From assembly GCF_001887355.1 (NCBI RefSeq), contig NZ_MPIN01000016.1, forward strand, positions 88,098 through 152,097: a DNA stretch of 64,000 nucleotides. Reading direction: 5' to 3'. Shown piece by piece: positions 1 to 14,141 of the stretch (position 1 is its first letter; every line of letters begins with the position of its first letter). The stretch comes from Cystobacter ferrugineus. Lineage in GTDB: Bacteria > Myxococcota > Myxococcia > Myxococcales > Myxococcaceae. The notes below the pieces were generated by a model. The model saw only the letters and a list, made by a program, of their open reading frames with translations, ran no database searches and was not told the origin of the DNA. Both the position numbers and the translations under genes were made by a program.

Positions 1-1031
1 GTACCGGTGGCCTTGCAGGCCGCGCCGGGATAGCTCGCGTAGAACGAGAAGTCGCCAGCGACGTCGGTGAAGCCCGTGAGCGTCTTCTTCAAGGTATCGC
101 GGCAGACCGGGCAGAACTGATTGGTGTTGCCCTTCATCCGGCAGTCGTGGACGGGCCGGTAGATGCCCTTGCCGTAGGTCGCGCACCCCTCGAACTCGCC
201 CACCGTCTCGTCCGGATCCATGGTCACCGAGTCCCACGTCGTGGGCAGCGCGATGTCAGGAGTCAGGAAGTCGGACCAGGCCACCTCCGTCCGGCTCAGG
301 CTCGTGGAGCAGTTCTTGGCGTTGACGGGACCCTTCGGGTAGGGGGTCGTCTTGTAGGCACCCGCGATGTACTCGTCGTAGAGGTTGGACACCATGTGCC
401 CCATCTCGTGCGCGAGTACGTACCAGCTCGCTCCGATGGGCACGGTGAGCCGCCCCCCTCCCCCACAGCCTCCCGACTCTCCCGTGAGCACGTTGAGGAC
501 GCGGACCTCCAGATCCCGCTTGGGCACGAGCTCGTCCAGGATGGCCTTGAGAGTAGCCGAGGTGTTGGCGGTCCCCTCCACCCAGCACCGGCCCCAGCAG
601 GCCGTGTAGACGAAGTCCAGGGCGGTATCGCGGGTGTAGCAGGCCGGGCTCGAGGACGCGTTGCACGCCGTGTCCACCACGTCGTCCGTCGTCTCGCGCG
701 TGCCACAGCCCTCGCTGTAGCGGCGGATGGAGACACCCGACTGCGGGGACGTCAAGTCGACCCGGTAGATGTTGAAGGCCGATTGGTTCTCCCGGAAGTA
801 CTCGTCCTGGGTGAAGACTCCGCCGAGGACCTTGTCCTGGACGTATTGGTGGTAGTCGTCCATGTCGTTGGCGGTGAAGCCATCGCCGATGATCACCAAC
901 ACCTTCTTCTCGGCGTCGGGACCGTTATCGAGAATCTTGGTGGCCGTCTGCGCGTGGGCCGGACTGGCGAGGCCCAACAACGCGAGTCCTCCAAGCAAGA
1001 GAAGGGGTTTCATGGGTCCTGTCATGGCCAT
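1..1031 (-). CDS. secreted M64 (IgA-peptidase family) zinc metallopeptidase, C-terminus off the left edge
   Basis: The reading frame is open from 1031 to the window edge, at least 343 residues. The start at 1031 is preceded by AGGAG eight bases upstream; two more in-frame Met codons follow at 1025 and 1013. Residues 7-27 form a signal peptide (KPLLLLGGLALLG, then SPAHA before Gln). The segment KKVLVIIGDGF is typical of the M64 N-terminal half. HEMGH at residues 208-212, followed by YDEY, is the zinc-binding motif of the M64 (IgA Peptidase M64) family. Many Cys residues suggest a disulfide-rich exported enzyme. It lies divergently from the kinase gene and would act outside the cell or in the periplasm. 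The true substrate is unknown; the IgA name is only a family label. Confidence 0.9.
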   Translation of the reverse strand, partial: MAMTGPMKPLLLLGGLALLGLASPAHAQTATKILDNGPDAEKKVLVIIGDGFTANDMDDYHQYVQDKVLGGVFTQDEYFRENQSAFNIYRVDLTSPQSGVSIRRYSEGCGTRETTDDVVDTACNASSSPACYTRDTALDFVYTACWGRCWVEGTANTSATLKAILDELVPKRDLEVRVLNVLTGESGGCGGGGRLTVPIGASWYVLAHEMGHMVSNLYDEYIAGAYKTTPYPKGPVNAKNCSTSLSRTEVAWSDFLTPDIALPTTWDSVTMDPDETVGEFEGCATYGKGIYRPVHDCRMKGNTNQFCPVCRDTLKKTLTGFTDVAGDFSFYASYPGAACKATG

Positions 1032-1199
1032 GAGGGGTGCTCCTTTCTTCGTGTGGGAAGGGAATGAAGTGCGAACCCGGCCGCGAGGAGCGCGGCCTTC
1101 GCGAGGGAGTGATTGCAGCCGCGATGCCAACCCGGCTTCACCCCGGATCCCGGGCACTTGCGCCTCGTGTCACGTGCCGGCGGAGGGCTGGACGGGGCC

Positions 1200-1254
1200 C
1201 TGGCACAGTCCGCCGCGCACTTGAGGCACGCGAGGGCACGTGCCACTGTGCCAG
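1200..1254. promoter_or_regulatory. nested inverted repeats in the metallopeptidase/kinase divergent region
   Basis: CTGGCACAGT (1200-1209) is repeated perfectly inverted as ACTGTGCCAG (1245-1254), and between them lies the 10-bp palindrome GGCACGTGCC (1235-1244). It sits just upstream of the kinase start at 1278. The spacing does not fit a -24/-12 sigma-54 promoter. It could be a regulator-binding site or an RNA hairpin in the kinase leader. A related dyad (CTGGCAC...GTGCCAG) lies at 5921-5942. Confidence 0.5.
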
Positions 1255-1277
1255 CGGAGAACCCCCCTCCTCCCCCC

Positions 1278-4466
<3,189 letters not shown>

Positions 4467-4481
<15 letters not shown>

Positions 4482-5714
4482 CGCCTCGGGAGGAATGCCG
4501 GTGAAGAGCTTCCCCTCCGTGGAGAAGTCCTTGGACGTGCAGGGCCCCACGCCGTAGGTCTTCAGCTGATTGGGATCCTGCCCGGCCCAGGCCTCCGCGT
4601 CCGGGCGGCGCCGGTTCTCCGGGTTGAAGCACACCGCGCCGCGTGGGCTCCAGAGCGCCTCGATGCGCTCGACCGGTTCGCCCTCGCCCGAGGCGTACTG
4701 ATCCCACTTCTCGATCTTCGTGCCCTTCTTCGTGTAGCTCTTGAAGTCACGGTGGCCGACGAAGTAGGCGGCGCGCTTGGCCTGCAGACAGGAGCGGTAG
4801 ACGTAGTCGCGGGTCTCGTCGCGCACCCCCGTGCTGGAGTCCCAGGGCGTGAAGCCCCAGGCCAGGCAGGTGACGAGCGAGCCCTGCTCGCAGCCCATGC
4901 TGGTCACCTGGGAGTCGAGCTTGACGCTGGCGTTCACGCCACTGACGCGCTGTCCCTGGAGGAAGGAAACGACAGCCCCCCCCACATCCGCCTCGCAGTG
5001 CCGGACCCAATCGGAGCGCAACCGGGCATCCCGGTATTCGAGCTTGTAGCGATGCACCCTGTCCGTCGTCGCGTCCGGCTTCGGCGGCTGGTGAGCGGAG
5101 AACCTCATCTCATAGGCAATGCTCGGGCCCCCGCTCACCGTGGACAGGGCATCGAGGCCGAGGATCAGCGCCTCCAGGCCGTCGCCCTTCGCGATGGACT
5201 CCTCCGTCTCCCCCTGGACCCGGTACTTGATGGAGAGCTCGGTCCGGTCTCCATTGATGGCGAGCACCTCCACGGGCTTGGAGTCGGCCGCGAGCTTGCC
5301 GCGGATCCGCGGTTGGACGAGGCGGAGAGGCTCGTTCAGATACCGCACTTCGAGCAGGACTCCCGTCGGCGTGTTGATGAAGGCCTCCGGGCAGAAGAAC
5401 GGCTCACCCTGGACCTTGAAGCAGTAGTTGCCGCCCTCGGCGGTGTAGATGCCCTTGGCGTTGCCAGTGCCCCCGGGGTCACAGTCGCCCGTGGGACAAT
5501 TCTCATCGATCTGCTCCAGCAGGGACTGCCTGATGCCGCAGGAGGGCCCCCCGGGACAGGTCCTGAGCGGGCCCGTCTCGGTCCCTCCCGGGACGGGCTG
5601 CCGGACGCCCCACCAGCACCCGCTGGCCACCGTCGCCAGGGCCACGCTGAGGAGCCAGGACCACCGCCGCCCGCCCACCGCGCGGGTCTCCATTCCATGT
5701 GTCGTCATATCCAT
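4467..5714 (-). CDS. ADYC-domain-like lipoprotein
   Basis: 415 residues from the ATG at 5714, preceded by GGGGAAG six bases upstream; an open frame reaches further but lacks a ribosome-binding site. The N-terminus is a lipoprotein signal (RRWSWLLSVALATV, then ASGC lipobox). The protein has about a dozen Cys residues. The C-terminal half (CLQAKRAAYF..HRDFKSYTKKGT, then a Cys-containing tail) resembles the ADYC domain known from myxobacterial lipoproteins, but here the naming motif reads AAYF. Its function is unknown in the family. The 3' end overlaps the kinase gene tail-to-tail by 15 bases. The family call is moderately certain; the lipoprotein call is firm. Confidence 0.75.
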
Positions 5715-5910
5715 GTGTCTTCCCCCTGATGCGGCGGCACGGGCTGGCTTCCCCCCTCCGTGCCCACCCATGCCGCCGCGAAGTCTCGTTGCCCGCCGGC
5801 TTAGCCAAAGCCATGCCAGCGCGTCAAAACGCGGAGGGGCGAGGAATCACGGGCACATACGCGCCGGACGAGCCGGAAGGCGCACGGCTTCGCGAGGGTG
5901 ACACACCGGT

Positions 5911-5959
5911 GGCACGGTTGCTGGCACAGCGAGCCGTGCCAGACCCACCCGCCTATAAT
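5911..5959. promoter_or_regulatory. overlapping dyads and a TATAAT box in front of the FHA regulator
   Basis: CTGGCAC (5921-5927) pairs with GTGCCAG (5936-5942), and GGCACGG (5911-5917) pairs with CCGTGCC (5934-5940). A perfect TATAAT stands at 5954-5959, only nine bases before the ATG at 5968, and no Shine-Dalgarno sequence is visible. This arrangement suggests a leaderless transcript controlled by a regulator on the dyads, but the -35 position (about 5931) shows no TTGACA. Confidence 0.45.
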
Positions 5960-5967
5960 CCCCGCGC

Positions 5968-7353
5968 ATGGAACAGAACGGGTCGACCCTGAAGCCGAGC
6001 GGGATTCTGGGTGACAAGCACGCCGCCGAGGAGCGCGTCCCGGGTCTGCTGCGGCTGTTCGCCGCGGGGACGGCGATGGCGGTGGCCCTGCCGTTGAAGG
6101 ACGGGGAGCTGGAGCTGGGACGAGGATCCCCCGTGCTGGGCGAGGCGCAGGATCCCCGGATGTCCCGCCGCCACGCGCGGATCAAGTTCGACGGGCGGCG
6201 CTTCTGGGTGACCGATCTCGGCAGCCAGAATGGCACCGTCGTGGATGGGGAGCCCACCCCCGCCCAGTCGCCTCGCGAGGCACAGCGCGTCATCCGCATG
6301 GGGGACTCGCTCTTCGTGCCCTGCGCGGATGTGGGGCCACTGGAGCGGCGCGGGGTGGTGACACGGGAAGGCTTCATCCGGGGCCCGGCCATGCAGGGGC
6401 TGCTCGAGGAGGTCACCCGCGCGGCCCGGCTCGGCTTCCCGCTGCACATCCATGGCGAGAGCGGCACGGGCAAGGAGGGCGTGGCACGCGCCTTCCACGA
6501 GAGCGGGCCGCGGAGCGCGGGGCCCTTCGTGGCGGTCAACTGCGCGGCCATTCCCCAGAGCATCGCCGAGCGGCTGCTCTTCGGCGCCAGGCGCGGCGCC
6601 TACTCGGGGGCCGATGCCGATGCCCCGGGCTACCTCCAGACGGCGGATGGCGGAACGCTCTTCCTCGACGAGGTGGTGGAGCTGGACCTGGCGGTGCAGG
6701 CCAAGCTGCTGCGGGCGCTCGAGACCAAGGAGGTCCTCGCCCTGGGCGCGGCGAAGCCGAAGACGGTGGACATCCACATCTGCTCCGCGAGCAACAGGGA
6801 TCTGCGCGCGCTCGTGGCCGCCGGCAAGCTGCGCGAGGATCTGTACTTCCGCATCGGCCGCCCGGAGGTGACGTTGCCGCCCCTGCGCCAGCGCCCCGAG
6901 GAGCTGGCCCTGCTGCTCCAGCGCGAGGTGCGGCAGGTGGCCCCCACGCTGGGGCTGCACCTCTCCTTCGTGGAGGCGTGTCTGCTGCGGCCCTGGCCGG
7001 GCAACGTCCGGGAGCTGCTGGTCGAGGCCCGCGGCGCCATCCAGGCGGCGCTCATGCAGGACGCCCCGCGCGTGGAGGCTCGCCACCTGAGTCCGAAAGC
7101 CGGCACCGCGTTCGGCACCGGGGCCGCGCCGCCTCCGCCGTCCACGCCGCCACCGGAGCTACCCGAGCCCCCGCGTGAGGCCCCCTCTCGGGCCCGGCCG
7201 CTCGATGACGACGAGCGGACCCGCATCGAGCAGGCCCTGCGGCAACACGGGGGCAACGTGGCCGCCACGGCCCGGGCACTCGGCATGCACCGCACCCAGT
7301 TGCGGCGTTTGCTCGAGCGCCATGCGATCGCCGCTCCTCCCGACAGCGAATAG
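5968..7353 (+). CDS. FHA-domain sigma-54-type transcriptional activator
   Basis: 461 residues. An FHA phosphothreonine-binding domain occupies about 38-115 (ELGRG, MSRRHARI, LGSQNGT). The AAA+ domain follows: Walker A GESGTGKE (163-170), Walker B LFLDE (231-235), and the sigma-54 contact loop reads GAYSGA (210-215) rather than GAFTGA, a conservative change. After a Pro-rich linker the C-terminus carries a Fis-type helix-turn-helix (NVAATARALGMHRTQLRRLL). In myxobacteria such activators are typically switched on by Ser/Thr kinases; the TPR kinase at 1278 is a possible but unproven partner. No conventional ribosome-binding site is seen, and a TATAAT lies just upstream. Confidence 0.92.
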   Translation: MEQNGSTLKPSGILGDKHAAEERVPGLLRLFAAGTAMAVALPLKDGELELGRGSPVLGEAQDPRMSRRHARIKFDGRRFWVTDLGSQNGTVVDGEPTPAQSPREAQRVIRMGDSLFVPCADVGPLERRGVVTREGFIRGPAMQGLLEEVTRAARLGFPLHIHGESGTGKEGVARAFHESGPRSAGPFVAVNCAAIPQSIAERLLFGARRGAYSGADADAPGYLQTADGGTLFLDEVVELDLAVQAKLLRALETKEVLALGAAKPKTVDIHICSASNRDLRALVAAGKLREDLYFRIGRPEVTLPPLRQRPEELALLLQREVRQVAPTLGLHLSFVEACLLRPWPGNVRELLVEARGAIQAALMQDAPRVEARHLSPKAGTAFGTGAAPPPPSTPPPELPEPPREAPSRARPLDDDERTRIEQALRQHGGNVAATARALGMHRTQLRRLLERHAIAAPPDSE

Positions 7354-7378
7354 ACCGGAGCGCGGCCCCCCCCTCTCG

Positions 7379-7411
7379 CATGCGGGAACAGTGCTTACCT
7401 TTTCCCGCATG
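7379..7411. promoter_or_regulatory. perfect 10-bp inverted repeat covering the glutaredoxin start codon
   Basis: CATGCGGGAA (7379-7388) and TTCCCGCATG (7402-7411) are exact inverted copies with a 13-base spacer; the second arm contains the start codon at 7409. No Shine-Dalgarno sequence lies between them. It could be an operator dyad over a short or absent leader, or a hairpin that hides the start codon. Confidence 0.55.
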
Positions 7412-7687
7412 AGCCTCGTCAAGATCTACACGAAGTCCACCTGCCCCTATTCGCGGCGGGCCAGGCAGCTCCTCGATGCGAAGGGCGTGCAGTACGAGGA
7501 GAAGGTCATCGACATCAACCCCGCCCTGCGGGCCGAGATGATCGCCGCATCGAATGGGAAGACGACCACGCCCCAGGTCTTCATCGCGGGCCGCCACATC
7601 GGCGGCAGCGACGAGTTGCTGGAGCTGGAGCACTCGGGCGAGCTCGATGTGCTGCTCGCGGATTCGAGCGCCCAACCGAGCGCCTGA
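7409..7687 (+). CDS. grxC: glutaredoxin, CPYS active site
   Basis: 92 residues, the usual length for a small glutaredoxin. The thioredoxin fold is clear: KIYTKSTCPYSRRA with the active-site Cys at residue 12, TPQVFI with the cis-Pro, and the glutathione-binding IGGSDELLEL. The second active-site Cys is replaced by Ser (CPYS rather than CPYC), as in some GrxC3-type proteins, so it would work by a monothiol mechanism: glutathione-dependent deglutathionylation in the cytosol. The start codon is inside a 10-bp inverted repeat. It lies 22 bases from the convergent AcoR-type gene. Confidence 0.93.
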   Translation: MSLVKIYTKSTCPYSRRARQLLDAKGVQYEEKVIDINPALRAEMIAASNGKTTTPQVFIAGRHIGGSDELLELEHSGELDVLLADSSAQPSA

Positions 7688-7709
7688 GTGGCTGGCCGTT
7701 CCACCCGGG

Positions 7710-9665
<1,956 letters not shown>

Positions 9666-9768
9666 CCCGGTTCCTCCTCTTGGTTCGCTACCGACGCCCC
9701 GAGCTGGACATTCCGAATTCTGTTTCAATCCGTCAGGAGATTGCACGCCCACCCCACGCCATTTCATG

Positions 9769-9816
9769 TGACGTCCCGCGTCATGTCGCGAAACGCTCCA
9801 ACTGACTCGTCCGAGT
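9769..9816. promoter_or_regulatory. two short dyads, candidate upstream activator sites
   Basis: TGACG-tcccg-CGTCA (9769-9783) and ACTCG-tc-CGAGT (9805-9816) are perfect short inverted repeats lying 50-100 bases upstream of the sigma-54 promoter of the aldehyde dehydrogenase gene. This is where an enhancer-binding activator would bind. No consensus was tested. Confidence 0.4.
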
Positions 9817-9863
9817 GAACGCTTTCGCTCCAACCCGCGACACCGGCCGAGAGGAGAAAGGCC

Positions 9864-9879
9864 CGGCACACACGCTGCA
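9864..9879 (+). promoter_or_regulatory. sigma-54 (-24/-12) promoter
   Basis: CGGCACACACGCTGCA has GG at 9865-9866 and GC at 9877-9878, exactly ten bases apart, with a -24 GGCAC and a -12 TGCA close to the consensus. It predicts a transcript starting near 9890, some 43 bases before the ATG at 9933. The neighbouring AcoR-type activator supports it. Confidence 0.75.
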
Positions 9880-9932
9880 GAAGGGAGTCAGGGCCCGCCG
9901 CGATTCCGCGGCCCCCTACCCCCGGAGCGCAG

Positions 9933-11462
9933 ATGTCCAGCAAGGTGTACGCCGCCCCCAACACGTCGGGTTCGCCGGTCCAGTTCAAGTCCCGCTACGC
10001 CAACTACATCGGGGGTGAGTGGACACCGCCCAAGCGGGGCCAGTACTTCGAGAACATCACGCCGGTCACCGGCCGCGTGTTCTGTGAGGTTCCCCGCTCG
10101 GATGCGAGCGACATCGAGGCCGCGCTCGACGCCGCGCACCGCGCGAAGACGGCCTGGGGGAAGACCTCGCCCACCGAGCGCGCGGTCATCCTCAACAAGA
10201 TCGCCGACCGCATCGAGCAGAACCTCGAGAAGCTCGCGATCGCGGAGACGTGGGACAACGGCAAGCCGATCCGCGAGACGCTCGCCGCCGACCTGCCGCT
10301 GACGGTGGACCACTTCCGCTACTTCGCCGGCTGCATCCGCGCGCAGGAGGGCAGCCTGTCGGAGCTGGACGCGGACACGGTCGCCTATCACTTCCACGAG
10401 CCACTCGGCGTGGTGGCGCAGATCATCCCCTGGAACTTCCCGCTGCTCATGGCCGCGTGGAAGCTCGCCCCGGCGCTCGCCGCGGGCAACGCGGTGGTGC
10501 TCAAGCCGGCGGAGCAGACCCCCGTGTCGATCCTCCTGCTCGCGGAGCTCGTGGGCGATCTGCTCCCGCCCGGCGTGCTCAACATCGTGAACGGCTTTGG
10601 CGTGGAGGCGGGCAAGCCGCTCGCCATGAACAAGCGCGTGGCGAAGGTGGCCTTCACCGGCGAGACCACCACCGGACGGCTCATCATGCAGTACGCGAGC
10701 GAGAACCTGATTCCCGTGACGCTCGAGCTGGGCGGCAAGTCGCCCAACATCTTCTTCGACGACATCTTCGCGAGGAACGATGACTTCGCGGACAAGGCCA
10801 TGGAGGGCTTCACCCTGTTCGCCCTCAACCAGGGCGAGGTCTGCACCTGCCCCTCGCGCGCGCTCGTCAGCGAGAAGATCCACGCGGAGTTCCTGGAGCG
10901 GGCGATCGAGCGCACGAAGAAGATCAAGACGGGCAACCCGCTCGACACCGCCACGATGATTGGCGCCCAGGCGTCCAACGATCAGCTCGAGAAGATCCTC
11001 TCGTACGTGGACATCGGCAAGCAGGAGGGCGCGAAGCTGCTGCTCGGCGGTGAGCGGCTGCGCCACGGCGGCGACCTGGAGAACGGCTACTACGTCGCGC
11101 CCACCATCTTCCAGGGCCACAACCGGATGCGGATCTTCCAGGAGGAGATCTTCGGACCGGTCGTCTCCGTCACGTCATTCAAGGACGTGGACGATGCGCT
11201 GAAGATCGCGAACGACACGCTGTACGGCCTCGGCGCTGGCGTGTGGACCCGCGACGCGTCGACCGCGTACCGCGTCGGCCGCGAGGTGCAGGCCGGCCGC
11301 GTCTGGACCAACTGCTACCACCAGTACCCGGCGCACGCGGCCTTCGGGGGCTACAAGCAGTCCGGCATCGGCCGTGAGAACCACCGGATGATGTTGAGCC
11401 ACTACCAGCAGACCAAGAACCTGCTCGTCAGCTACTCCCCCAAGGCATTGGGCTTCTTCTAG
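9933..11462 (+). CDS. exaC: NAD-dependent aldehyde dehydrogenase, ExaC/AldB type
   Basis: 509 residues, full length for the family, with GGAG five bases before the start. It oxidises an aldehyde (probably acetaldehyde or another small aldehyde) to the acid with NAD. The catalytic general base is Glu265 in LELGGKSPN and the nucleophile is Cys304 in GEVCTCPSR, which also has the second Cys seen in ExaC-like enzymes. The cofactor-binding PWNFPLLMA and FTGETTTGR motifs are present. Gene order aldehyde then alcohol dehydrogenase, behind a sigma-54 promoter and beside an AcoR-type activator, points to an inducible alcohol/aldehyde catabolic operon. Confidence 0.92.
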   Translation: MSSKVYAAPNTSGSPVQFKSRYANYIGGEWTPPKRGQYFENITPVTGRVFCEVPRSDASDIEAALDAAHRAKTAWGKTSPTERAVILNKIADRIEQNLEKLAIAETWDNGKPIRETLAADLPLTVDHFRYFAGCIRAQEGSLSELDADTVAYHFHEPLGVVAQIIPWNFPLLMAAWKLAPALAAGNAVVLKPAEQTPVSILLLAELVGDLLPPGVLNIVNGFGVEAGKPLAMNKRVAKVAFTGETTTGRLIMQYASENLIPVTLELGGKSPNIFFDDIFARNDDFADKAMEGFTLFALNQGEVCTCPSRALVSEKIHAEFLERAIERTKKIKTGNPLDTATMIGAQASNDQLEKILSYVDIGKQEGAKLLLGGERLRHGGDLENGYYVAPTIFQGHNRMRIFQEEIFGPVVSVTSFKDVDDALKIANDTLYGLGAGVWTRDASTAYRVGREVQAGRVWTNCYHQYPAHAAFGGYKQSGIGRENHRMMLSHYQQTKNLLVSYSPKALGFF

Positions 11463-11520
11463 GCAGTCACCGGCGTATCCACCCACAGCGTTTCATCTAC
11501 AGACACACAGGGAGCCAGAC

Positions 11521-12549
11521 ATGAACAAGACCATGAAGGCCGCGGTCGTCCGTGAGTTCGGCAAGCCGCTGCGAATCGAGGAAGTGGAGGTCCCACGTCC
11601 CGGGCGCGGCGACGTCCTGGTGAAGATCCACGCGTGCGGCGTCTGCCACACGGATCTCCATGCCGCCGAGGGCGACTGGCCAGTCAAGCCGAGTCCGCCG
11701 TTCATCCCCGGCCACGAGGGGGTCGGCCACGTGGTGGCGGTCGGCGAGGGCGTCACCCACGTGAAGGAAGGCGACCGGGTTGGCATCCCCTGGCTGTACT
11801 CGGCCTGTGGCCACTGCGAGCACTGTCTGGGGGGCTGGGAAACCCTGTGCGAGCAGCAGAAGAACACCGGCTACTCGGTCAACGGCGGCTTCGCCGAGTA
11901 CGCGCTGGCCAATGCCAACTACGTCGGGCACCTGCCGGACAAGGTGAGCTTCGCCGACATCGCGCCCGTGCTGTGCGCCGGCGTGACCGTCTACAAGGGC
12001 CTCAAGGTCACCGATACCCGGCCCGGGGACTGGGTGGTGATCTCCGGCATTGGCGGGCTCGGCCACATGGCGGTGCAGTACGCGCGGGCCATGGGGCTGA
12101 ACGTGGCCGCGGTGGACGTGGACGAGGGCAAGCTGCAACTGGCCAGGAAGCTCGGCGCCACCGTCACCGTCAACTGCCGCGAGGGCGACCCGGCGGCCTA
12201 CCTCAAGAAGGAGATCGGCGGCGCCCACGGCGTCCTGGTCACCGCGGTGTCGCCGAAGGCCTTCGAGCAGGCGCTCGGCATGGTGCGCCGCGGCGGCACG
12301 ATTTCGCTCAATGGTCTGCCTCCGGGTGACTTCCCGCTGCCCATCTTCAACGTGGTGCTCAACGGCATCACCGTGCGCGGCTCGATCGTCGGCACCCGCC
12401 TGGACCTGCAGGAGTCGCTGGAGTTCGCCGCCCAGGGCAAGGTGAAGGCGACCGTGTCCACCGACAAGCTGGAGAACATCAACGACGTGTTCAAGCGCAT
12501 GCACGCCGGAAAGATCGAGGGCCGCGTGGTCCTGGACCTGGGCGCATGA
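11521..12549 (+). CDS. adhP: zinc-dependent alcohol dehydrogenase, AdhP type
   Basis: 342 residues, the AdhP family length. The catalytic zinc site is seen in [16 protein letters not shown] and GHEGVGHV; the structural zinc is held by four Cys in [15 protein letters not shown]. The Rossmann motif is [14 protein letters not shown] stands six bases before the ATG, and the gene is 58 bases behind the aldehyde dehydrogenase, so the two are probably co-transcribed. Together they would convert a primary alcohol through the aldehyde to the acid with NAD. Confidence 0.93.
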   Translation: MNKTMKAAVVREFGKPLRIEEVEVPRPGRGDVLVKIHACGVCHTDLHAAEGDWPVKPSPPFIPGHEGVGHVVAVGEGVTHVKEGDRVGIPWLYSACGHCEHCLGGWETLCEQQKNTGYSVNGGFAEYALANANYVGHLPDKVSFADIAPVLCAGVTVYKGLKVTDTRPGDWVVISGIGGLGHMAVQYARAMGLNVAAVDVDEGKLQLARKLGATVTVNCREGDPAAYLKKEIGGAHGVLVTAVSPKAFEQALGMVRRGGTISLNGLPPGDFPLPIFNVVLNGITVRGSIVGTRLDLQESLEFAAQGKVKATVSTDKLENINDVFKRMHAGKIEGRVVLDLGA

Positions 12550-12779
12550 GGTAGGGGCCACGAGCCTGACTGGCGGCCTGCTCATGCCCTCTGGCTCCAG
12601 GGGCGCCATCACAAATGGAACGCCACGGCTCTTTCCCTGGGACCGCACCTGGTGGTGCGTCCCATCGGAGAGAACCGCATGCGCGTGCTCCAAGGCAATG
12701 CCGTCAGGGGGAGGTTGCTCCAAGCCAAGCAAGTCCGTGGAGGCATGCCGCGGGGTGGGGGCGGAGGGCGGGCCCCTGT

Positions 12780-13358
12780 TCAGGCACCGAACCAGCCCTT
12801 CTGGCGAGCCGCTTCGAGCCGGACTTCCAGATAGTCCCACAAGGCCGGACAGCCCGCCTTGATCGGCGGAGCGATCCGGCGCACCACGCGCTCATGGCTG
12901 ACGCCATTCTCGCGCCAGCTTTGACCCGCGTTGGCGAGGTTCAGCAGGACCGGCATGGCCCGGTCCACGGCCTGGGCGAAACGGGCCTCCGGCGTGTCAC
13001 CCTGTTCGAACTCCTGCCACAGCGCCAGGAATGCCTCGCCTTGCCGTGGCGGCAGCATCCCGAAAATCCGCTTCACCGCCGCCAGCTCGGCCGCCTTGCG
13101 CTCCTCCCAGCCGCCCTCGGCGTACACCAGGGTGTCGCCGGTATCGATCTCCCCAATGTCGTGCACCAGCAGCATGCCGACCACCCGGCTGATATCGAGG
13201 GCGGTCCCGGCATGGTGCGCCAGCGAGATGGCCATCAGCGCGATCTGCCAGCTGTGCTCCGCCGAGTTCTCATAGCGCTCGAGGCCCAGCGGACGGGTTT
13301 TGCGCGTCACTCCCTTGAGCTTGTCCAGTTCCAGAATGAACTCGACGACCCGTTGCAT
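12780..13358 (-). CDS. HD-domain phosphohydrolase, YfbR-like
   Basis: 192 residues from the ATG at 13358, with GGAG six bases upstream. The metal-binding HD signature is complete: His35 in NSAEHSWQ, His66-Asp67 in LLVHDIGE, and Asp at VDRAMP. The family (HD_3, COG1896) includes 5'-nucleotidases acting on deoxyribonucleoside monophosphates. The N-terminus VEFILELDKLKGVTRKT is typical. It is monocistronic; four tandem palindromes lie 166-264 bases upstream of its start and may control it. Confidence 0.88.
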   Translation of the reverse strand: MQRVVEFILELDKLKGVTRKTRPLGLERYENSAEHSWQIALMAISLAHHAGTALDISRVVGMLLVHDIGEIDTGDTLVYAEGGWEERKAAELAAVKRIFGMLPPRQGEAFLALWQEFEQGDTPEARFAQAVDRAMPVLLNLANAGQSWRENGVSHERVVRRIAPPIKAGCPALWDYLEVRLEAARQKGWFGA

Positions 13359-13523
13359 GTCTCCACCGTGAGAATCGACCCGATTTCCATCCACCGTTGT
13401 GCCTCCAATGACCATCTGGGCCACCCACCCTACTATGACGGCTGCCGTTGCGAGGCCGCGGGGGTGACAAGGGGCGGGTGAACGGCGGTCGCCGCATTCC
13501 TCCCGTGCACCGGACGTCCGGAT

Positions 13524-13622
13524 CGATTGACGTATCAATCGCTCCCGACTCGATTGACGTATCAATCGCTCCCGACTCGATTGACGTATCAATCGCTCCC
13601 GACTCGATTGACGTATCAATCG
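13524..13622. repeat. four tandem 18-bp palindromes, 27-bp period
   Basis: CGATTGACGTATCAATCG occurs four times, at 13524, 13551, 13578 and 13605, separated by the same nine bases (CTCCCGACT). Each unit has 7-bp perfect arms around CGTA. Such phased dyads look like an iterated operator. The identical spacers exclude a CRISPR array. The core TGACGTATCA also occurs, inverted, at 42824-42833. Confidence 0.85.
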
Positions 13623-14122
13623 CTCCTGGCCGTTCTCGGGAGGGGCGGTTGTAACGTTACGACGGTGTTGTCCGGCGGACCCCGCGGCCTGATGCCTATC
13701 CGCCATGAGTGAAAAAGTGATAAACACGGCAAAATAAGTAAAACGTATCTTCCCTGTTCTGAACATGCTATGGTAGTCATGGATGGCAGCCGCATTCTGC
13801 TGAGACGAAAGAGTAGAGATGGGACCGTAATTCACACCGGACACAAGCGAGGCCGCCAGCGGCACCTCCTGAAGGAATGGGCTGGAGTACTCGTTGGTGG
13901 ACGGAAGTAGCTGTCTGGGTTGTCTGGTACGGACTGGTGCTCGGGCCATTCTGGCCGCCGCTGCACTCCGTGCTGAACTGGCCTGTCAGCATGACGGGCT
14001 CCACGTACACCAAGCCGAATGAGGCACGAGGCCATGCGTGGGCCCGTCGTGCGCGCGGCTCCATTCAGCCAGCGACACGAGAGTGTCACTCGAGTGATAC
14101 GGATATGAACTATTGACAAAAA

Positions 14123-14141
14123 CACTCTCCGTATGAGAGTG
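14123..14141. promoter_or_regulatory. hairpin/operator upstream of the NRPS operon
   Basis: CACTCTC and GAGAGTG form a perfect 7-bp inverted repeat around CGTAT, five bases downstream of a TTGACA (14113-14118). The related CACTCGAGTG palindrome stands at 14087. No good -10 box is found at the expected distance, so a promoter with an overlapping operator is only a suggestion. Confidence 0.4.

Noticed and set aside
147..1067. 306-codon plus-strand frame over the M64 gene
   Set aside because: Arg/Val/Gly-rich antisense reading; the minus-strand frame has a signal peptide and HEMGH.
1200..1216. Sigma-54 promoter starting CTGGCAC
   Set aside because: The -12 GC is not at the required ten-base distance from GG; the same is true at 5911 and 5923.
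13524..13622. CRISPR array
   Set aside because: The nine-base spacers are identical and far too short; no cas genes are near.
13877..14116. 79-residue Trp-rich protein
   Set aside because: AAGGA directly abuts the ATG, the frame has no recognisable domain, and the region is intergenic in character.
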